Below are positions 33,953 through 44,411 of a stretch of 64,000 bases of DNA, piece by piece (position 1 is the first letter of the stretch; the number at the start of each line of letters is the position of its first letter). The stretch spans positions 62,001-126,000 of the forward strand of contig NZ_VFIY01000018.1 of NCBI RefSeq assembly GCF_006385175.1, given 5' to 3'. Position numbers and translations under genes: made by a program. The notes under the pieces were generated by a model, which saw nothing but the letters and a program-made list of their open reading frames with translations, did no database searches and was not told the origin of the DNA. Source of the DNA: Emcibacter nanhaiensis. GTDB taxonomy: Bacteria > Pseudomonadota > Alphaproteobacteria > Sphingomonadales > Emcibacteraceae.

Positions 33953-35679
33953 TGGGCGCCTTTCTGATCCTGCAGGAACAGCGACTCAGTGAACCGCGCA
34001 AACAGGCGGCACTCACGGCCCTGTCCCGGGCCGGCTTTTCCAATCCGCTGATCCTGACCTGCGCCGACAAAACCATTTACCTGTATGACAAGCTGGTCTC
34101 CCCGGTTCCCCGGCTTTACGAACATGGGAACGGCGACTTCTGTTTTTCCGTCGGCACCCTGTTCTATGATGGCTGCTATGGCCTTGACGCCAGTGAGAAA
34201 CTGTTCAAGACCTTCAGCCCGGCGCGCATCGATCCCACATTGTTTGACGGCAGTTTCACAGTTGTCCTGTCCCGGGGCGGCAAGCTCTATATCTTCGGCG
34301 ATCCGCTAGGCACCTACCGGCTGTTCCACAGCGAGGACCATACAGTCTGGGGTTCTTCCTTTGTCGCGGCGGCTTCCGCCATGAACTCCCTGAAACCCAA
34401 CCCCCAGGGGCTTTATGAATATGTGTTCCAGGGCGCCACTTATGGCAACGACACCCCGTTCCATGAAATCCGCATGGCAGACAGCCATGCCGTCTATGAG
34501 TGGGAAGAAAGAGAGGCACCGCAGCGACGCCCCCGTTCCTTCAACATGTTCCTGCGCCCGATCAACGGCAGCCAGGATGAACTGACTGATGATTGTCTGG
34601 AAGCGCTGAAGACCCAGTTCTCCCAGGTCGTTGGCCAATTCCGGGACAATATCGATACGGCGCTGTCCGGCGGCTACGATTCCCGGCTGATGCTGGCCCT
34701 GTTGCGACAGGCCGGCAGCCGGCCAAAGGTGCATGTCTATGGGGCCGACAATGATCCCGATGTCATGGTGGCCAAAGCCATTGCAGCGGGCGAGAACATC
34801 CCCCTGACCCATCAGGACAAGTCACAGTCAGTCCCGCCGACTGCAGAGGACTATCCCGCCATTGTGGCAAAAAATTTCTTTGTCATGGACGGCATCCCCA
34901 ATGAAGGCATTTTCGACAACGGCCTTAATCTGGAAACCCGGCGTGAACGGGTGGACGGCGGCGCGTTGGCCCTGAACGGCGGCGGCGGTGAAATCTACCG
35001 GGATTTCTTCCATTTGCCGGACCAGCCCCTCACCGTCGAGGACATGATCAAGACTTTTTACAGCCAGTATGACCCGGCGAGTACGACCGAAGAATTCAGC
35101 GAACGGCTTTATCGGGAACGACTGGCGCAGAAAATCCGCACCGTGCTGGACAAGACAACGGATCAACTGACCCGGACTGAAGCGGAAGCCATATACCCGC
35201 TGTTCCGCCTGCGCTACTGGATGGGAAAAAATAACACCCTCAATAACCGGTTCGGGCCGGCACTGACCCCCTTCACCCGCTATTCGGTCCTGCAGTCCGC
35301 CATGCCGGTGCCGCTGAGCATGAAATACTATGGTAATTTCGAGGCCGCCATGATCCGCAAGCTTGATCCGGTCCTGGCCAGCTACGACACGGACTACGGC
35401 TATAACCTGGCCGCGCCGGCACCGCTGGGCGCCCGGATGGCAGGCTGGATGGACATCAACAAACCCATCGGCCTGCGCCAGCATATCTTCGCCCTGAAAA
35501 ACAGGATGCGTAAACTGCAAAAGCCCTATTACATGACGGAGGAGTATCTGAACGGTATCATCGACAGCGCTTGTCCGGCGATGAGCCGATACTTCCGGCT
35601 CGACCATATCAACAGCGCCGAACAGCTGAACCGGCTCTACACCCTGGAATATCTGGTAAATTACATCAAAAACCCCTGA
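33952..35679 (+). CDS. Second asparagine-synthase-like protein, no glutaminase cysteine
   Basis: A 575-residue protein with an AsnB-like synthetase core: ALSGGYDSRLML at 237-248 is the ATP-pyrophosphatase loop, with Tyr in place of the usual Leu. The N-terminal half keeps Ntn-hydrolase features such as FGDPLGTYRLF but begins MGAFLIL, so there is no N-terminal Cys and no glutamine hydrolysis is expected. The C-terminal half differs from ordinary AsnB. It ends the rightward unit with the carrier and hydrolases. It is distinct in sequence from the other AsnB-like protein 6 kb to the left. Confidence 0.8.
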   Translation: MGAFLILQEQRLSEPRKQAALTALSRAGFSNPLILTCADKTIYLYDKLVSPVPRLYEHGNGDFCFSVGTLFYDGCYGLDASEKLFKTFSPARIDPTLFDGSFTVVLSRGGKLYIFGDPLGTYRLFHSEDHTVWGSSFVAAASAMNSLKPNPQGLYEYVFQGATYGNDTPFHEIRMADSHAVYEWEEREAPQRRPRSFNMFLRPINGSQDELTDDCLEALKTQFSQVVGQFRDNIDTALSGGYDSRLMLALLRQAGSRPKVHVYGADNDPDVMVAKAIAAGENIPLTHQDKSQSVPPTAEDYPAIVAKNFFVMDGIPNEGIFDNGLNLETRRERVDGGALALNGGGGEIYRDFFHLPDQPLTVEDMIKTFYSQYDPASTTEEFSERLYRERLAQKIRTVLDKTTDQLTRTEAEAIYPLFRLRYWMGKNNTLNNRFGPALTPFTRYSVLQSAMPVPLSMKYYGNFEAAMIRKLDPVLASYDTDYGYNLAAPAPLGARMAGWMDINKPIGLRQHIFALKNRMRKLQKPYYMTEEYLNGIIDSACPAMSRYFRLDHINSAEQLNRLYTLEYLVNYIKNP

Positions 35680-35692
35680 AAAACCAATGAGC

Positions 35693-36691
35693 TCAGCCCT
35701 TAAGCATCTGCTGCAGTTCTAGGGGATTGGCCGACCGGCCGCCAAGATCATTCATGAAAAAGCTGAAATAGACATCCATGTCCTCGAGGAATTTGTCGAG
35801 TTGACCCTGGTCCTTCACATAGGGCGAGCCGCCGACCATCAGGCTCGAACTGTGATAGGCGTAATTGAACACCCGATGGCCGATCGAATACATGCGCCGG
35901 GTCATGCGGATATGATCTTCTGCGTGGATTCCTTCCGGCGTCAGGGGGATGCGTTCCAGCAGGGACAGTTTCGACAACACCCCCGCCATCAGGGAGCGGA
36001 TGCCGGACTGACCGGCCAGCAGCGGATAGAGTGTACTGCCCCAGCGGGCCAGCAGACCGTCATAGCCGCGGCTGTTGGGCAGTTCGAGGAATCGACGGTT
36101 ACCATAGTGGAAATAGTAGGGCTGGGTCGGCAGGCCGCGGAAATCGGGACCGGTATCATGGGAAAAATTCGTATCGGCTACCACGCTGGTATCAATTTCG
36201 TAGCCCAGTTCGGCCAGGATCCGGGACGTGTTGGGGCCGGCGCCATAACGGCCGGCCTTGTAGATCACCGGTCGGCGACCCGTTTTCCGTTCGATCAGCT
36301 CCGTGAGGACTTCCAGCTTGGCCTTTTCCAGTTCATAGGGCAGATTGCCGGGATAGCTGTTGTGGACGCAGACTTCCTCGTCATAGGGCGGATTGACCCA
36401 AGGGTGCAGGTGGGTGCCGATCAGGCAGCTTCCCTGCTCCATCCATTCCCGGAGAATACCCACCGCCGTATCATCCTCCGCCACCGCATGATCGATCACA
36501 TAGGTGGGAATGATCTGATGTTTCCGGAAAACCTCCTGCGCCAGGTGTTGGTGGGAAATACAGTTCACCGACCTGCTGTCACGGTCAAACGGCGCCGCCC
36601 AGTCAAATTCCTCCTCGGTGTCGATCACCACCGTAAGCAGGGGCTGGTCGCCGTCGAGACCGGCGCTCTGGATATTCTTCCTGTCAAACAT
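35693..36691 (-). CDS. Polysaccharide deacetylase-fold protein (WalW-like)
   Basis: A 332-residue protein with the deacetylase fold: VVIDTEEEFDWAAPF near residue 21 supplies the acidic residues, GTHLHPWVNPP the metal His pair, and YKAGRYGAGPNTSRIL the later active-site segment. WalW-like members of this family occur in polysaccharide clusters; the substrate is unproven. It is the second exosortase-region deacetylase, transcribed against its neighbours on both sides. Its ATG lies six bases after the stop of a 47-residue membrane protein, so the two form a small operon. Confidence 0.78.
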   Translation of the reverse strand: MFDRKNIQSAGLDGDQPLLTVVIDTEEEFDWAAPFDRDSRSVNCISHQHLAQEVFRKHQIIPTYVIDHAVAEDDTAVGILREWMEQGSCLIGTHLHPWVNPPYDEEVCVHNSYPGNLPYELEKAKLEVLTELIERKTGRRPVIYKAGRYGAGPNTSRILAELGYEIDTSVVADTNFSHDTGPDFRGLPTQPYYFHYGNRRFLELPNSRGYDGLLARWGSTLYPLLAGQSGIRSLMAGVLSKLSLLERIPLTPEGIHAEDHIRMTRRMYSIGHRVFNYAYHSSSLMVGGSPYVKDQGQLDKFLEDMDVYFSFFMNDLGGRSANPLELQQMLKG

Positions 36692-36697
36692 GACCGG

Positions 36698-36841
36698 TTA
36701 CTTTCCGGTTTTCTTTTTGGACTGATATGTCCGCGGGTCGAACTTCTCTTTTTTGGTGTCCGCATAGTCATCCTTTGTCACAGAAAGATATATGACATAG
36801 AGGATCATCAAAATGAAACCTGCAAGGACTATCTCAAACAT
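36698..36841 (-). CDS. 47-residue single-pass membrane protein upstream of the deacetylase
   Basis: A short frame beginning MFEIVLAGFILMILYVIYLS, which is one membrane helix, followed by a Lys-rich cytoplasmic tail with DPRTYQSKKK near the end. It is preceded by GGAGGT three bases before the ATG, close but a very strong Shine-Dalgarno sequence, and its stop is six bases before the start of the deacetylase gene. It resembles no named family to me. The combination of helix, strong ribosome binding site and tight operon spacing makes it a likely real small protein, perhaps holding the deacetylase at the membrane. Confidence 0.65.
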   Translation of the reverse strand: MFEIVLAGFILMILYVIYLSVTKDDYADTKKEKFDPRTYQSKKKTGK

Positions 36842-36952
36842 GGGACCTCCGAAAAATTATGATATAATCACTATTTAAAGCTTAGCGGTTTCAAAAATGT
36901 TAACTAATATCCACTACAAAACATACCGCAAACAATAACAGAAAACCGATCC

Positions 36953-38248
36953 ATGCGTGATATACTTCTAAGCATCATCATATTTGGCCTTATCCCCTTC
37001 ATTCTCAAGTACCCTCAGGTAGGGGTTCTGGCCTGGTCATGGATTTCCTATATGAATCCCCACAAGCTGGCCTATGGCTTCGCTTATTTTTTCAACTTTC
37101 TGGATTTTCTGGCGGCGGCAACCATTCTCGCCCTGTTGGTTACCAAGGAAAAAAAGTCCCTCCCGCAGCACCCGATAACCTGGCTTCTGGCACTGTATGT
37201 TGTCTGGGTCAGCCTTTCGACGATCGTCGCCATCGACTATGACGTGGCAATCCCGAAATATCTCACTGTGATCAAGATCCTGCTGTTCACCTTTGTGACC
37301 ATGCTGATCATGCAGTCCAAATCGCGCATCAACTCCCTGATCTGGGTCATCGTCCTGTCCATCGGTTTTTATGCCTTCAAGGGCGGTATCTTTACCATCC
37401 TGACCGGCGGCGGCGGCCGCGTGTGGGGCGCCCCCGGCAGCTTTTTCGGGGACAACAACCATTTCGCTCTTGTACTGCTGATGATTGTTCCCCTGACCTA
37501 CTACCTGTATCAGAACACACAACACAAGTGGCTCCGGCTGGCGGTCTTCGGCCTGATGGCCTGCGAAATTCTGTCCATTTTCGGCACCCAGTCCCGTGGC
37601 GCCCTGGTCGGCATGATCTGTATGTTCTCTTTCTGGGCCTATAAGACCAAGCGACTGGCCATTATCTTTTTCCTGCTGCCGTTTCTCGCCCTTATTGCGT
37701 TTTTCTTCATGCCCGACAGCTGGAAAGAACGCATGATTACCATTGAGCATTTTGAGGAAGATGCCTCCGCCCAGGGACGTATCACCATGTGGCGTGTGGC
37801 CGTTAAGATTGCCAATGACAACCCCATCCTGGGGGGTGGCTACAATGTCTTTTATGATGAAGGGGTCAGGTCCAAATATCTCCTCCCCGGCGAGGTCGGC
37901 CGTGCCGTGCACAGTGTTCATTTCGAAGTGATTGGCGAACAAGGCTATGCCGGCTATCTGATCTTCCTGTTGCTGGCGCTGACAACCTATGCCACCGGCA
38001 ACACCATCAAGAAACGATCGGCAGGCCGACGGGACCTCAAATGGTGTGGGGACCTGGCCGAAATGATACAGGTCAGTATGGTCGGCTATGCCAGTGCGGG
38101 TGCTTTTGTGAATCTGGCGACTTTCGACCTATACTACCACTTATTGGCAATTATGGTGATGACCAGGGTTGTACTGCAGAAAGAACTTGATAAAACAGAA
38201 CAAAATGTCCCGGCAGTGATCGGGGCGCCAGCATTGAGGAAAATCTGA
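36953..38248 (+). CDS. Putative O-glycosylation ligase, exosortase A system-associated (Wzy/WaaL type)
   Basis: A 431-residue membrane protein with about ten helices. It starts MRDILLSIIIFGLIPFIL and has the large periplasmic loop between residues 225 and 330 with QGRITMWRVAVKIANDNPILGGGYNVF, the Wzy_C region of O-antigen ligases and polymerases; FGTQSRGALVG is also typical. It could polymerise repeat units or attach the glycan to protein. Stop and the next start are two bases apart, so it is co-transcribed with the epimerase gene. Confidence 0.87.
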   Translation: MRDILLSIIIFGLIPFILKYPQVGVLAWSWISYMNPHKLAYGFAYFFNFLDFLAAATILALLVTKEKKSLPQHPITWLLALYVVWVSLSTIVAIDYDVAIPKYLTVIKILLFTFVTMLIMQSKSRINSLIWVIVLSIGFYAFKGGIFTILTGGGGRVWGAPGSFFGDNNHFALVLLMIVPLTYYLYQNTQHKWLRLAVFGLMACEILSIFGTQSRGALVGMICMFSFWAYKTKRLAIIFFLLPFLALIAFFFMPDSWKERMITIEHFEEDASAQGRITMWRVAVKIANDNPILGGGYNVFYDEGVRSKYLLPGEVGRAVHSVHFEVIGEQGYAGYLIFLLLALTTYATGNTIKKRSAGRRDLKWCGDLAEMIQVSMVGYASAGAFVNLATFDLYYHLLAIMVMTRVVLQKELDKTEQNVPAVIGAPALRKI

Positions 38249-38250
38249 TC

Positions 38251-39351
38251 ATGACCAAAATCATTCATTTGATCGCGGCAGTGCGCCCGAACTTCATGAA
38301 AATTGCTCCGCTTTATCATGCTCTGAGCAAACAGGACTGGTGTGAGGTCAAGATCATTCATACCGGCCAGCATTATGACGCCAATATGTCCGACAGCATT
38401 TTTGAGGACCTGATGCTGCCCCAGCCCCATTACCATCTGGGCGTCGGCGGCGGCACCCACGCCTACCAGGTGGGCAGCGTCATGATCGCCTATGAAAAAA
38501 TTTGCATGGAGGTTGAACGTCCGGACCTGCTGGTGGTTGTTGGCGACGTGAACAGCACTTCGGCCTGCGCCCAGGTCGGCACCAAACTGCATATCCCGGT
38601 GGCCCATCTGGAAGCCGGCCTCCGGAGCGGTGACCGTCGCATGCCGGAGGAAATCAACCGGCTGATCACCGATGCCATTGCCGATTACCTCTGGACCCCG
38701 TCCCCCGACGCTGATGAGAACCTGAAACGGGAGGGCCATCCCGACAGCCGCATCATCAGGGTCGGCAACATCATGATGGACAGTTTCGAATTGCTGCGTG
38801 ATCGTATCGAGAGCGAGAATGCACCCGCCAAATTCGGCCTGACGCCGGACAATTACGGTGTTGTTACCATGCACCGCCCCTCCAATGTGGATGAGGAGGA
38901 GACCCTGACCAAACTGATGAATCAGATCATGGCGGTGGCGGGTAAGATTGACCTGTTGTTTGCGGTTCACCCGCGCACCCGGAAAAACCTGGAAAAGTTC
39001 GGACTATGGGACAAGCTGGACCAGACGGCAGGACTTACGCTGGTAGAGCCGGTCAGTTACGCCCCTTTCATGAGCCTGGTCAAGGACGCCAAACTGATCA
39101 TCACCGATTCCGGCGGCATTCAGGAAGAAACCACCTATCTGGATGTCCCCTGCCTGACCCTGCGGGAAAACACCGAGCGCCCGATCACCATTACCCAGGG
39201 CACCAACAAGCTGATTCCCACGGACGAGCTTCAGGAAAATGTGGAGAAGGTCCTCGCCGGACAATGGATATCCGGCACCAAACCGGATTTGTGGGACGGC
39301 AAGACAGCGGAACGTATCGTTACGGAAATCGCCCGGATAACCGGCCTCTGA
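38251..39351 (+). CDS. wecB: UDP-N-acetylglucosamine 2-epimerase (non-hydrolysing)
   Basis: A 366-residue cytoplasmic enzyme making UDP-ManNAc from UDP-GlcNAc. Visible motifs are VVGDVNSTSACA, AHLEAGLRSGDRRMPEE, the TMHRPSNVD segment and ITDSGGIQEETTYLDVPC. The length is normal. It sits between the ligase-like gene and the flippase gene in one rightward unit and so probably serves exopolysaccharide synthesis, drawing on UDP-GlcNAc from GlmS and GlmU. No UDP-ManNAc dehydrogenase is visible, so ManNAc itself may be the incorporated sugar. Confidence 0.92.
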   Translation: MTKIIHLIAAVRPNFMKIAPLYHALSKQDWCEVKIIHTGQHYDANMSDSIFEDLMLPQPHYHLGVGGGTHAYQVGSVMIAYEKICMEVERPDLLVVVGDVNSTSACAQVGTKLHIPVAHLEAGLRSGDRRMPEEINRLITDAIADYLWTPSPDADENLKREGHPDSRIIRVGNIMMDSFELLRDRIESENAPAKFGLTPDNYGVVTMHRPSNVDEEETLTKLMNQIMAVAGKIDLLFAVHPRTRKNLEKFGLWDKLDQTAGLTLVEPVSYAPFMSLVKDAKLIITDSGGIQEETTYLDVPCLTLRENTERPITITQGTNKLIPTDELQENVEKVLAGQWISGTKPDLWDGKTAERIVTEIARITGL

Positions 39352-39373
39352 ACTGCCAGCGGACGTTAGAGAT

Positions 39374-40879
39374 ATGAGCAGCGAAGACAATAGTTCCGAG
39401 GAGAATATTTCCTCCCGTGTCATGAAGGGCGCCGCCTGGATGGCCTTTACCAGGTTCGGCACCCGCCTGCTCGGCATGCTCAGCACCATTGTCCTGGCCC
39501 GGCTTCTGGTGCCGGAAGACTTCGGGATCGTCGCGATTGCGTCTTCCTATTACGCCATTCTGGAAGGCATGAGCCAGTTTAACTCCCGACAGGCGCTAAT
39601 CAAATACCGGGATGCCGGCGACAACGACTATAATACGGCCTGGACCCTCAATATATGCCGCGGAATCCTGGTTTGCGTGGCTATTCTGGCAAGCACGTTT
39701 TTTGTCCCCGATATTGTCAGCGAACCGCGCGTGGCCCACGTCATCCTGCTGATGGCGGTGATACCGCTCATTGACGGGTTCGAAAACCCCAGGTTTGTTG
39801 TGTTCGAAAAGAACCTGGATTTTACCCGGGAAATGGTCATCACCCTGGGCACCAAGCTGTTGACCCTCACCGTTACCATCTACCTCGCCTTCACCTTGCG
39901 CAGTTACTGGGCCATGATCATCGGCCTGGTGTTCGGTTCGGCCAGCAGGATGACCATCAGCTATCTCATGATCCCCTACCTGCCCCGGTTCTGCTTTGCC
40001 TCCTTTGACCGTATCTTCAGCTTTTCCGGCTGGATGTCAGGCGTCAATATCCTGCAGTCCCTGTCTACAAACCTGGACAAGTTTTTTGTCGCCCATTTCC
40101 TGGGTACTGCAGCGACCGGCATCTACCACATCGGTAAAACCGTGGCGTTCATGCCCACCTATGAGCTGGTTATGCCGCTGAACCGGGCGCTTTATCCCGG
40201 CTTCGCCATGATTGCGGGGAAACGGGACTATATGCGGGAAAAGGTCCTGGAAAGCGCCCAGTTCCTGGCCGGACTCAGCCAGCCGATCGGCATCGGCTTT
40301 GCCCTGATTGCACCGGAATTTATCTATCTGGTCTATGGTCCCAACTGGCTCGACGCCATTCCCATCGTCCAGATCCTGGCCGCCGCGTCGGCGTTCAGCA
40401 TGATGGGCTCCATCGCCATTTTTGTCGCCATGGCCCACGGCGACACAAAATACCTGTTTTTCCGCGAACTGATGATGTTTCTCGCCCTGCCTGTCTTTGT
40501 CATCACCGGGGTCCACTATTTTGGCTTTATCGGCGCGGTCTATGGTATTGCCGCCCGCCAGATCCTGCAACTGGTGCTGAATATGTTAATCGTGCAGAAA
40601 CTGCTGGACCTGCCGCTGCTGCGCCTGATGTTCGCGCCCTGGCGCAGCATGGTCTCGGCCGCGGTCATGGCGCTGTGCCTGCTGGTCTTGAATTCTTACC
40701 TGCCCCATGAAACCATTGCCGACAAGTCATTGACCCTCACTGCCAAAATCGGCTGTGGAGTGCTGACTTATGCTGTCACTCATATTCTGCTGTGGATCAT
40801 GGCCGGGAAACCCAAAGGGTTCGAGCATCGCCTGTCCGGCATCATTGAAAAGAAATTTCTGAGACGCTCTCAGGCCTGA
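39374..40879 (+). CDS. Wzx-type polysaccharide flippase / lipopolysaccharide exporter
   Basis: A 501-residue integral membrane protein of the MOP superfamily with about twelve to fourteen helices. The opening [20 protein letters not shown] and [20 protein letters not shown] are typical of Wzx/WzxC-like transporters. It should flip lipid-linked repeat units across the inner membrane. It is the last gene of the exopolysaccharide region, and its 3' end overlaps the convergent rlmN by ten bases. Confidence 0.88.
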   Translation: MSSEDNSSEENISSRVMKGAAWMAFTRFGTRLLGMLSTIVLARLLVPEDFGIVAIASSYYAILEGMSQFNSRQALIKYRDAGDNDYNTAWTLNICRGILVCVAILASTFFVPDIVSEPRVAHVILLMAVIPLIDGFENPRFVVFEKNLDFTREMVITLGTKLLTLTVTIYLAFTLRSYWAMIIGLVFGSASRMTISYLMIPYLPRFCFASFDRIFSFSGWMSGVNILQSLSTNLDKFFVAHFLGTAATGIYHIGKTVAFMPTYELVMPLNRALYPGFAMIAGKRDYMREKVLESAQFLAGLSQPIGIGFALIAPEFIYLVYGPNWLDAIPIVQILAAASAFSMMGSIAIFVAMAHGDTKYLFFRELMMFLALPVFVITGVHYFGFIGAVYGIAARQILQLVLNMLIVQKLLDLPLLRLMFAPWRSMVSAAVMALCLLVLNSYLPHETIADKSLTLTAKIGCGVLTYAVTHILLWIMAGKPKGFEHRLSGIIEKKFLRRSQA

Positions 40880-42048
40880 GCTTCCTGCGCGGCCTGCATT
40901 TCCCTGATCAGTTCGCTTTTGCGCTTTTTCTCGCTCTCTGACTTGAGCTGGCCGCAGGCGGCCAGGATATCCTCGCCCCGGGTTTTGCGCACCGGTGCGG
41001 AAATACCCATGCCAAAGACGATATCGGAAAAGCGCTTGATCTGCTTGTCGGTGGAGCGTTCGAACTCGGAGCCCGGCCAGGGGTTAAACGGGATCAGGTT
41101 GACCTTGGCCGGGATATTATAGTCCTTGAGCAGCTTGACCAGCCGCCGGGCGTCCTCGTCGGTGTCATTGACATCCTTGAGCATGATATATTCGAAGGTG
41201 ATCCTGCGGCTGTTGCTGGCACCGGGATAGTCGGCGCAGGCCTGGAGCAGTTCTTCCAGCGGATATTTGTTGTTGATCGGCATGATCCGGCTGCGGGTGT
41301 CATTGTCGGTCGCATGCAGGGAAATGGCCAGGTTGACGCCGATTTCCTCGCCGCAGCGTTTCATTTCCGGCACCACGCCGGAGGTGGACAGGGTGATGCG
41401 GCGTTTGGACAGGCTGATCCCGCCCTCGTCCATCATGATCTTCAGCGCCTTTTTCACATTGTCGAAATTATAAAGCGGTTCGCCCATGCCCATCATCACG
41501 ATGTTGGACAACATGCGGCCCTCTTTCGGGGTCGGCCATTCGCCCAGGTCGTCGCGGGCGACCAATACCTGCATGACGATTTCCATGGGGGTCAGGTTGC
41601 GTACCAGCCGCTGGGTGCCGGTATGGCAGAAGCGGCAGGTCAGCGTACAGCCCACCTGCGAAGACACACACAGCGTGCCGCGGTCTTCCTCGGGAATAAA
41701 GACCGTCTCCACCTCGTTGCCGTCGGGAAACCGCATCAACCACTTGCGGGTGCCGTCGACGGACACCAGCGCCTCGATAATCTCGGGCCGGCCAATTTCG
41801 AAATGCTCCGCCAACTGGGCCTGCAGTGTCTTCGAGATGTTGGTCATCTCGCCAAAGCCCCGGGCGCCGAAATGATAGATCCAGGACCAGATCTGCTGGG
41901 CCCGCATGCGGCACTGTTTTTCCGGCACACCGATCCCTTTAAGGCGCTCGGCGATTTCATCGCGGGTGAGCCCGATCAGGGTGCGGTCTTCCCGGAACTG
42001 CGGGCGGGGCCCGACCACCGGTTCTGTGCCTAATGGAAGTGTCTGCAT
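40870..42048 (-). CDS. rlmN: Dual-specificity 23S rRNA A2503 / tRNA A37 methyltransferase RlmN
   Basis: Radical SAM methyltransferase that makes 2-methyladenosine at position 2503 of 23S rRNA and in some tRNAs. The iron-sulphur motif is [12 protein letters not shown] (Cys-x3-Cys-x2-Cys), and [12 protein letters not shown] and the C-terminal catalytic Cys in DILAACGQL are present. At 392 residues it is of normal length. It borders the exopolysaccharide region and is unrelated to it. Confidence 0.96.
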   Translation of the reverse strand: MQTLPLGTEPVVGPRPQFREDRTLIGLTRDEIAERLKGIGVPEKQCRMRAQQIWSWIYHFGARGFGEMTNISKTLQAQLAEHFEIGRPEIIEALVSVDGTRKWLMRFPDGNEVETVFIPEEDRGTLCVSSQVGCTLTCRFCHTGTQRLVRNLTPMEIVMQVLVARDDLGEWPTPKEGRMLSNIVMMGMGEPLYNFDNVKKALKIMMDEGGISLSKRRITLSTSGVVPEMKRCGEEIGVNLAISLHATDNDTRSRIMPINNKYPLEELLQACADYPGASNSRRITFEYIMLKDVNDTDEDARRLVKLLKDYNIPAKVNLIPFNPWPGSEFERSTDKQIKRFSDIVFGMGISAPVRKTRGEDILAACGQLKSESEKKRKSELIREMQAAQEAQA

Positions 42049-42093
42049 GTCCTTGTGCCCTACAGGGCCTCCGTCAACTTATCCCCGCTGTCC

Positions 42094-42612
42094 TCAGCGG
42101 CACGCCTTTGTAATGGCGTTATGGGCCGCCGTAAAGCCGGAAAGTGAAAATTGATAGCTTGTGGCGTTGCCGCGGCCGCTGGTACCCCGCATTTCCACGT
42201 TCATGCCCCGCTTCATGGCGGAGGCCATGGCATTGTCCTGCTTGGCGTCATAACCCCAGGCGCCGTCGCCGGAGGTAAACAGCTTGAAGCTGCGTCCCTT
42301 GTCCACCACCATGGTCACTGTGGAATCCTTCTTGAAGCTGTAACCGACCACGAAATTTAACTCATTGGAAATCTTGCGTTTCGGCTTGTGCGACACGGTA
42401 ATAAAGGGATTGCCGTGCTTGAGGCTGGCCGGCAGCTTCCGCTTCGGTACCGAGATCATGTAGCAGACTTTTTCCCCGTCACTTTTCTTCAGTACAAAGG
42501 CGTCCCAGCTTTTGAAACTGCCGAGCAATTGCCGGCTGTCGGCCTGGGCCGCTGTGCCGGAAAAAAGCACTGTCACAAGTAAAACGAAAAAACCGGTACC
42601 AATAGTCTTCAT
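42094..42612 (-). CDS. Invasion-associated locus B (IalB) family protein, exported
   Basis: A 172-residue protein with a signal peptide (FFVLLVTVLFSGTAAQA) and the IalB pattern: FKSWDAFVLKKSDGEKVCYM, VTMVVDKGRSFKLFTSGDGAW and a C-terminal FSLSGFTAAHNAITKAC. Cys residues in VCYM and at the end may pair. IalB-like proteins are common in alphaproteobacteria; their general function is unknown and the name does not imply pathogenicity. It lies 45 bp upstream of rlmN on the same strand. Confidence 0.82.
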   Translation of the reverse strand: MKTIGTGFFVLLVTVLFSGTAAQADSRQLLGSFKSWDAFVLKKSDGEKVCYMISVPKRKLPASLKHGNPFITVSHKPKRKISNELNFVVGYSFKKDSTVTMVVDKGRSFKLFTSGDGAWGYDAKQDNAMASAMKRGMNVEMRGTSGRGNATSYQFSLSGFTAAHNAITKACR

Positions 42613-43001
42613 ATGATCCTCTGAATATTCTGGTTTGCGCTACAGTAACAAACTGGCGAATCACCCTCAAGCCCGTTTTGCTCCCAAGCCCGAAGAGGTC
42701 GCCAAATCGCGGCCTGATTTCCGGCCGGAAAAATGAACCTAGCGGCAAATATGGACAAAATTTGGTCACTGCTGCGTGAAATTCAACCCTTTGAACGGAG
42801 GGGCGCTATTCCGCCTCTTTTGCATTGCACAAAGCAGCCTCGGCAAGTAAGGTGAGCACAACCGGCACCAAAGTATTATGGCAGCCCCTGCCGGGCTGTA
42901 TTACAGAGAAGCCGGAAGAACCATAAAAAATCCGGTTGCCCAAAAAATCCTGTGGCCAAGACCGGACGCTGACAAAGCCAAGTTCAGGAGGTTGAACAAT
43001 T
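42613..43001. other. Intergenic region without a gene upstream of the CoA-transferase operon
   Basis: About 390 bp between divergent genes. A short hairpin CAGCCC-CTGCC-GGGCTG lies near 42882-42898, and AGGAGG just before the scoA start is its ribosome binding site. The promoters for both directions must be here; I cannot assign boxes with confidence. No reading frame has coding character. Confidence 0.5.
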
Positions 43002-43706
<705 letters not shown>

Positions 43707-43708
43707 TC

Positions 43709-44353
43709 ATGCCTTGGAACAGAGATGACATGGCCCGCCGTGCGGCGCAGGAACTGGAAGACGGCTTCTACGTCAACCTCGGCATCGGTATCCCGACCCT
43801 GGTGTCCAACTATATCCCGGACGGCATGGAAGTAACCCTGCAGTCCGAAAACGGCATGCTGGGCATGGGCCCCTTCCCCTATGAGGGCGAGGAAGACCCG
43901 GACCTGATCAACGCCGGCAAGCAGACCATCACCGAACTGGATAAAACCAGCTATTTCTCCTCCGCCGACAGCTTCGGCATGATCCGCGGCGGCCATATCA
44001 ACATGGCGATTCTCGGCGCCATGCAGGTGGCGGAAAACGGTGACCTCGCCAACTGGATGATCCCGGGCAAGCTGGTCAAAGGCATGGGCGGGGCCATGGA
44101 CCTGGTGGCCGGCGTGAAAAAAGTGGTGGTGATCATGGATCATACCGCCAAGGACGGCACCCCCAAGTTCCTCAAGACCTGCGACCTGCCGCTGACCGGC
44201 ACCGGCGTGGTCGACATGCTGATCACCAATGTGGGCGTGTTCGAGATTAAAGACAGCGGCGTGACCCTGGTCGAGCTCGCCCCGGAAGTCTCCGTCGAGG
44301 ACGTCAAGGCGTCCACCGAGGCCCATTTCGAGGTGGCCGCCGGACTGGCGTAA
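43709..44353 (+). CDS. scoB: 3-oxoacid CoA-transferase subunit B
   Basis: Beta subunit, 214 residues. It carries the catalytic Glu in [14 protein letters not shown] and the start [16 protein letters not shown] place the start at the ATG preceded by GAGAGGAGAA directly after scoA; a longer frame runs back into scoA but lacks family similarity there. The pair forms a two-gene operon closed by a strong terminator. Confidence 0.92.
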   Translation: MPWNRDDMARRAAQELEDGFYVNLGIGIPTLVSNYIPDGMEVTLQSENGMLGMGPFPYEGEEDPDLINAGKQTITELDKTSYFSSADSFGMIRGGHINMAILGAMQVAENGDLANWMIPGKLVKGMGGAMDLVAGVKKVVVIMDHTAKDGTPKFLKTCDLPLTGTGVVDMLITNVGVFEIKDSGVTLVELAPEVSVEDVKASTEAHFEVAAGLA

Positions 44354-44379
44354 AGAACCTTATTCAGATTAAAACGAAG

Positions 44380-44409
44380 AAGCCGGGTGATGAGCCCGGC
44401 TTTTTTTGT
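44380..44409 (+). terminator. Rho-independent terminator after scoAB
   Basis: An AAGCCGGG-TGATGAG-CCCGGCTT-type hairpin followed by seven T residues, 27 bases after the scoB stop. The stem can also form on the other strand for the convergent gene. Confidence 0.88.
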
Positions 44410-44411
44410 TG

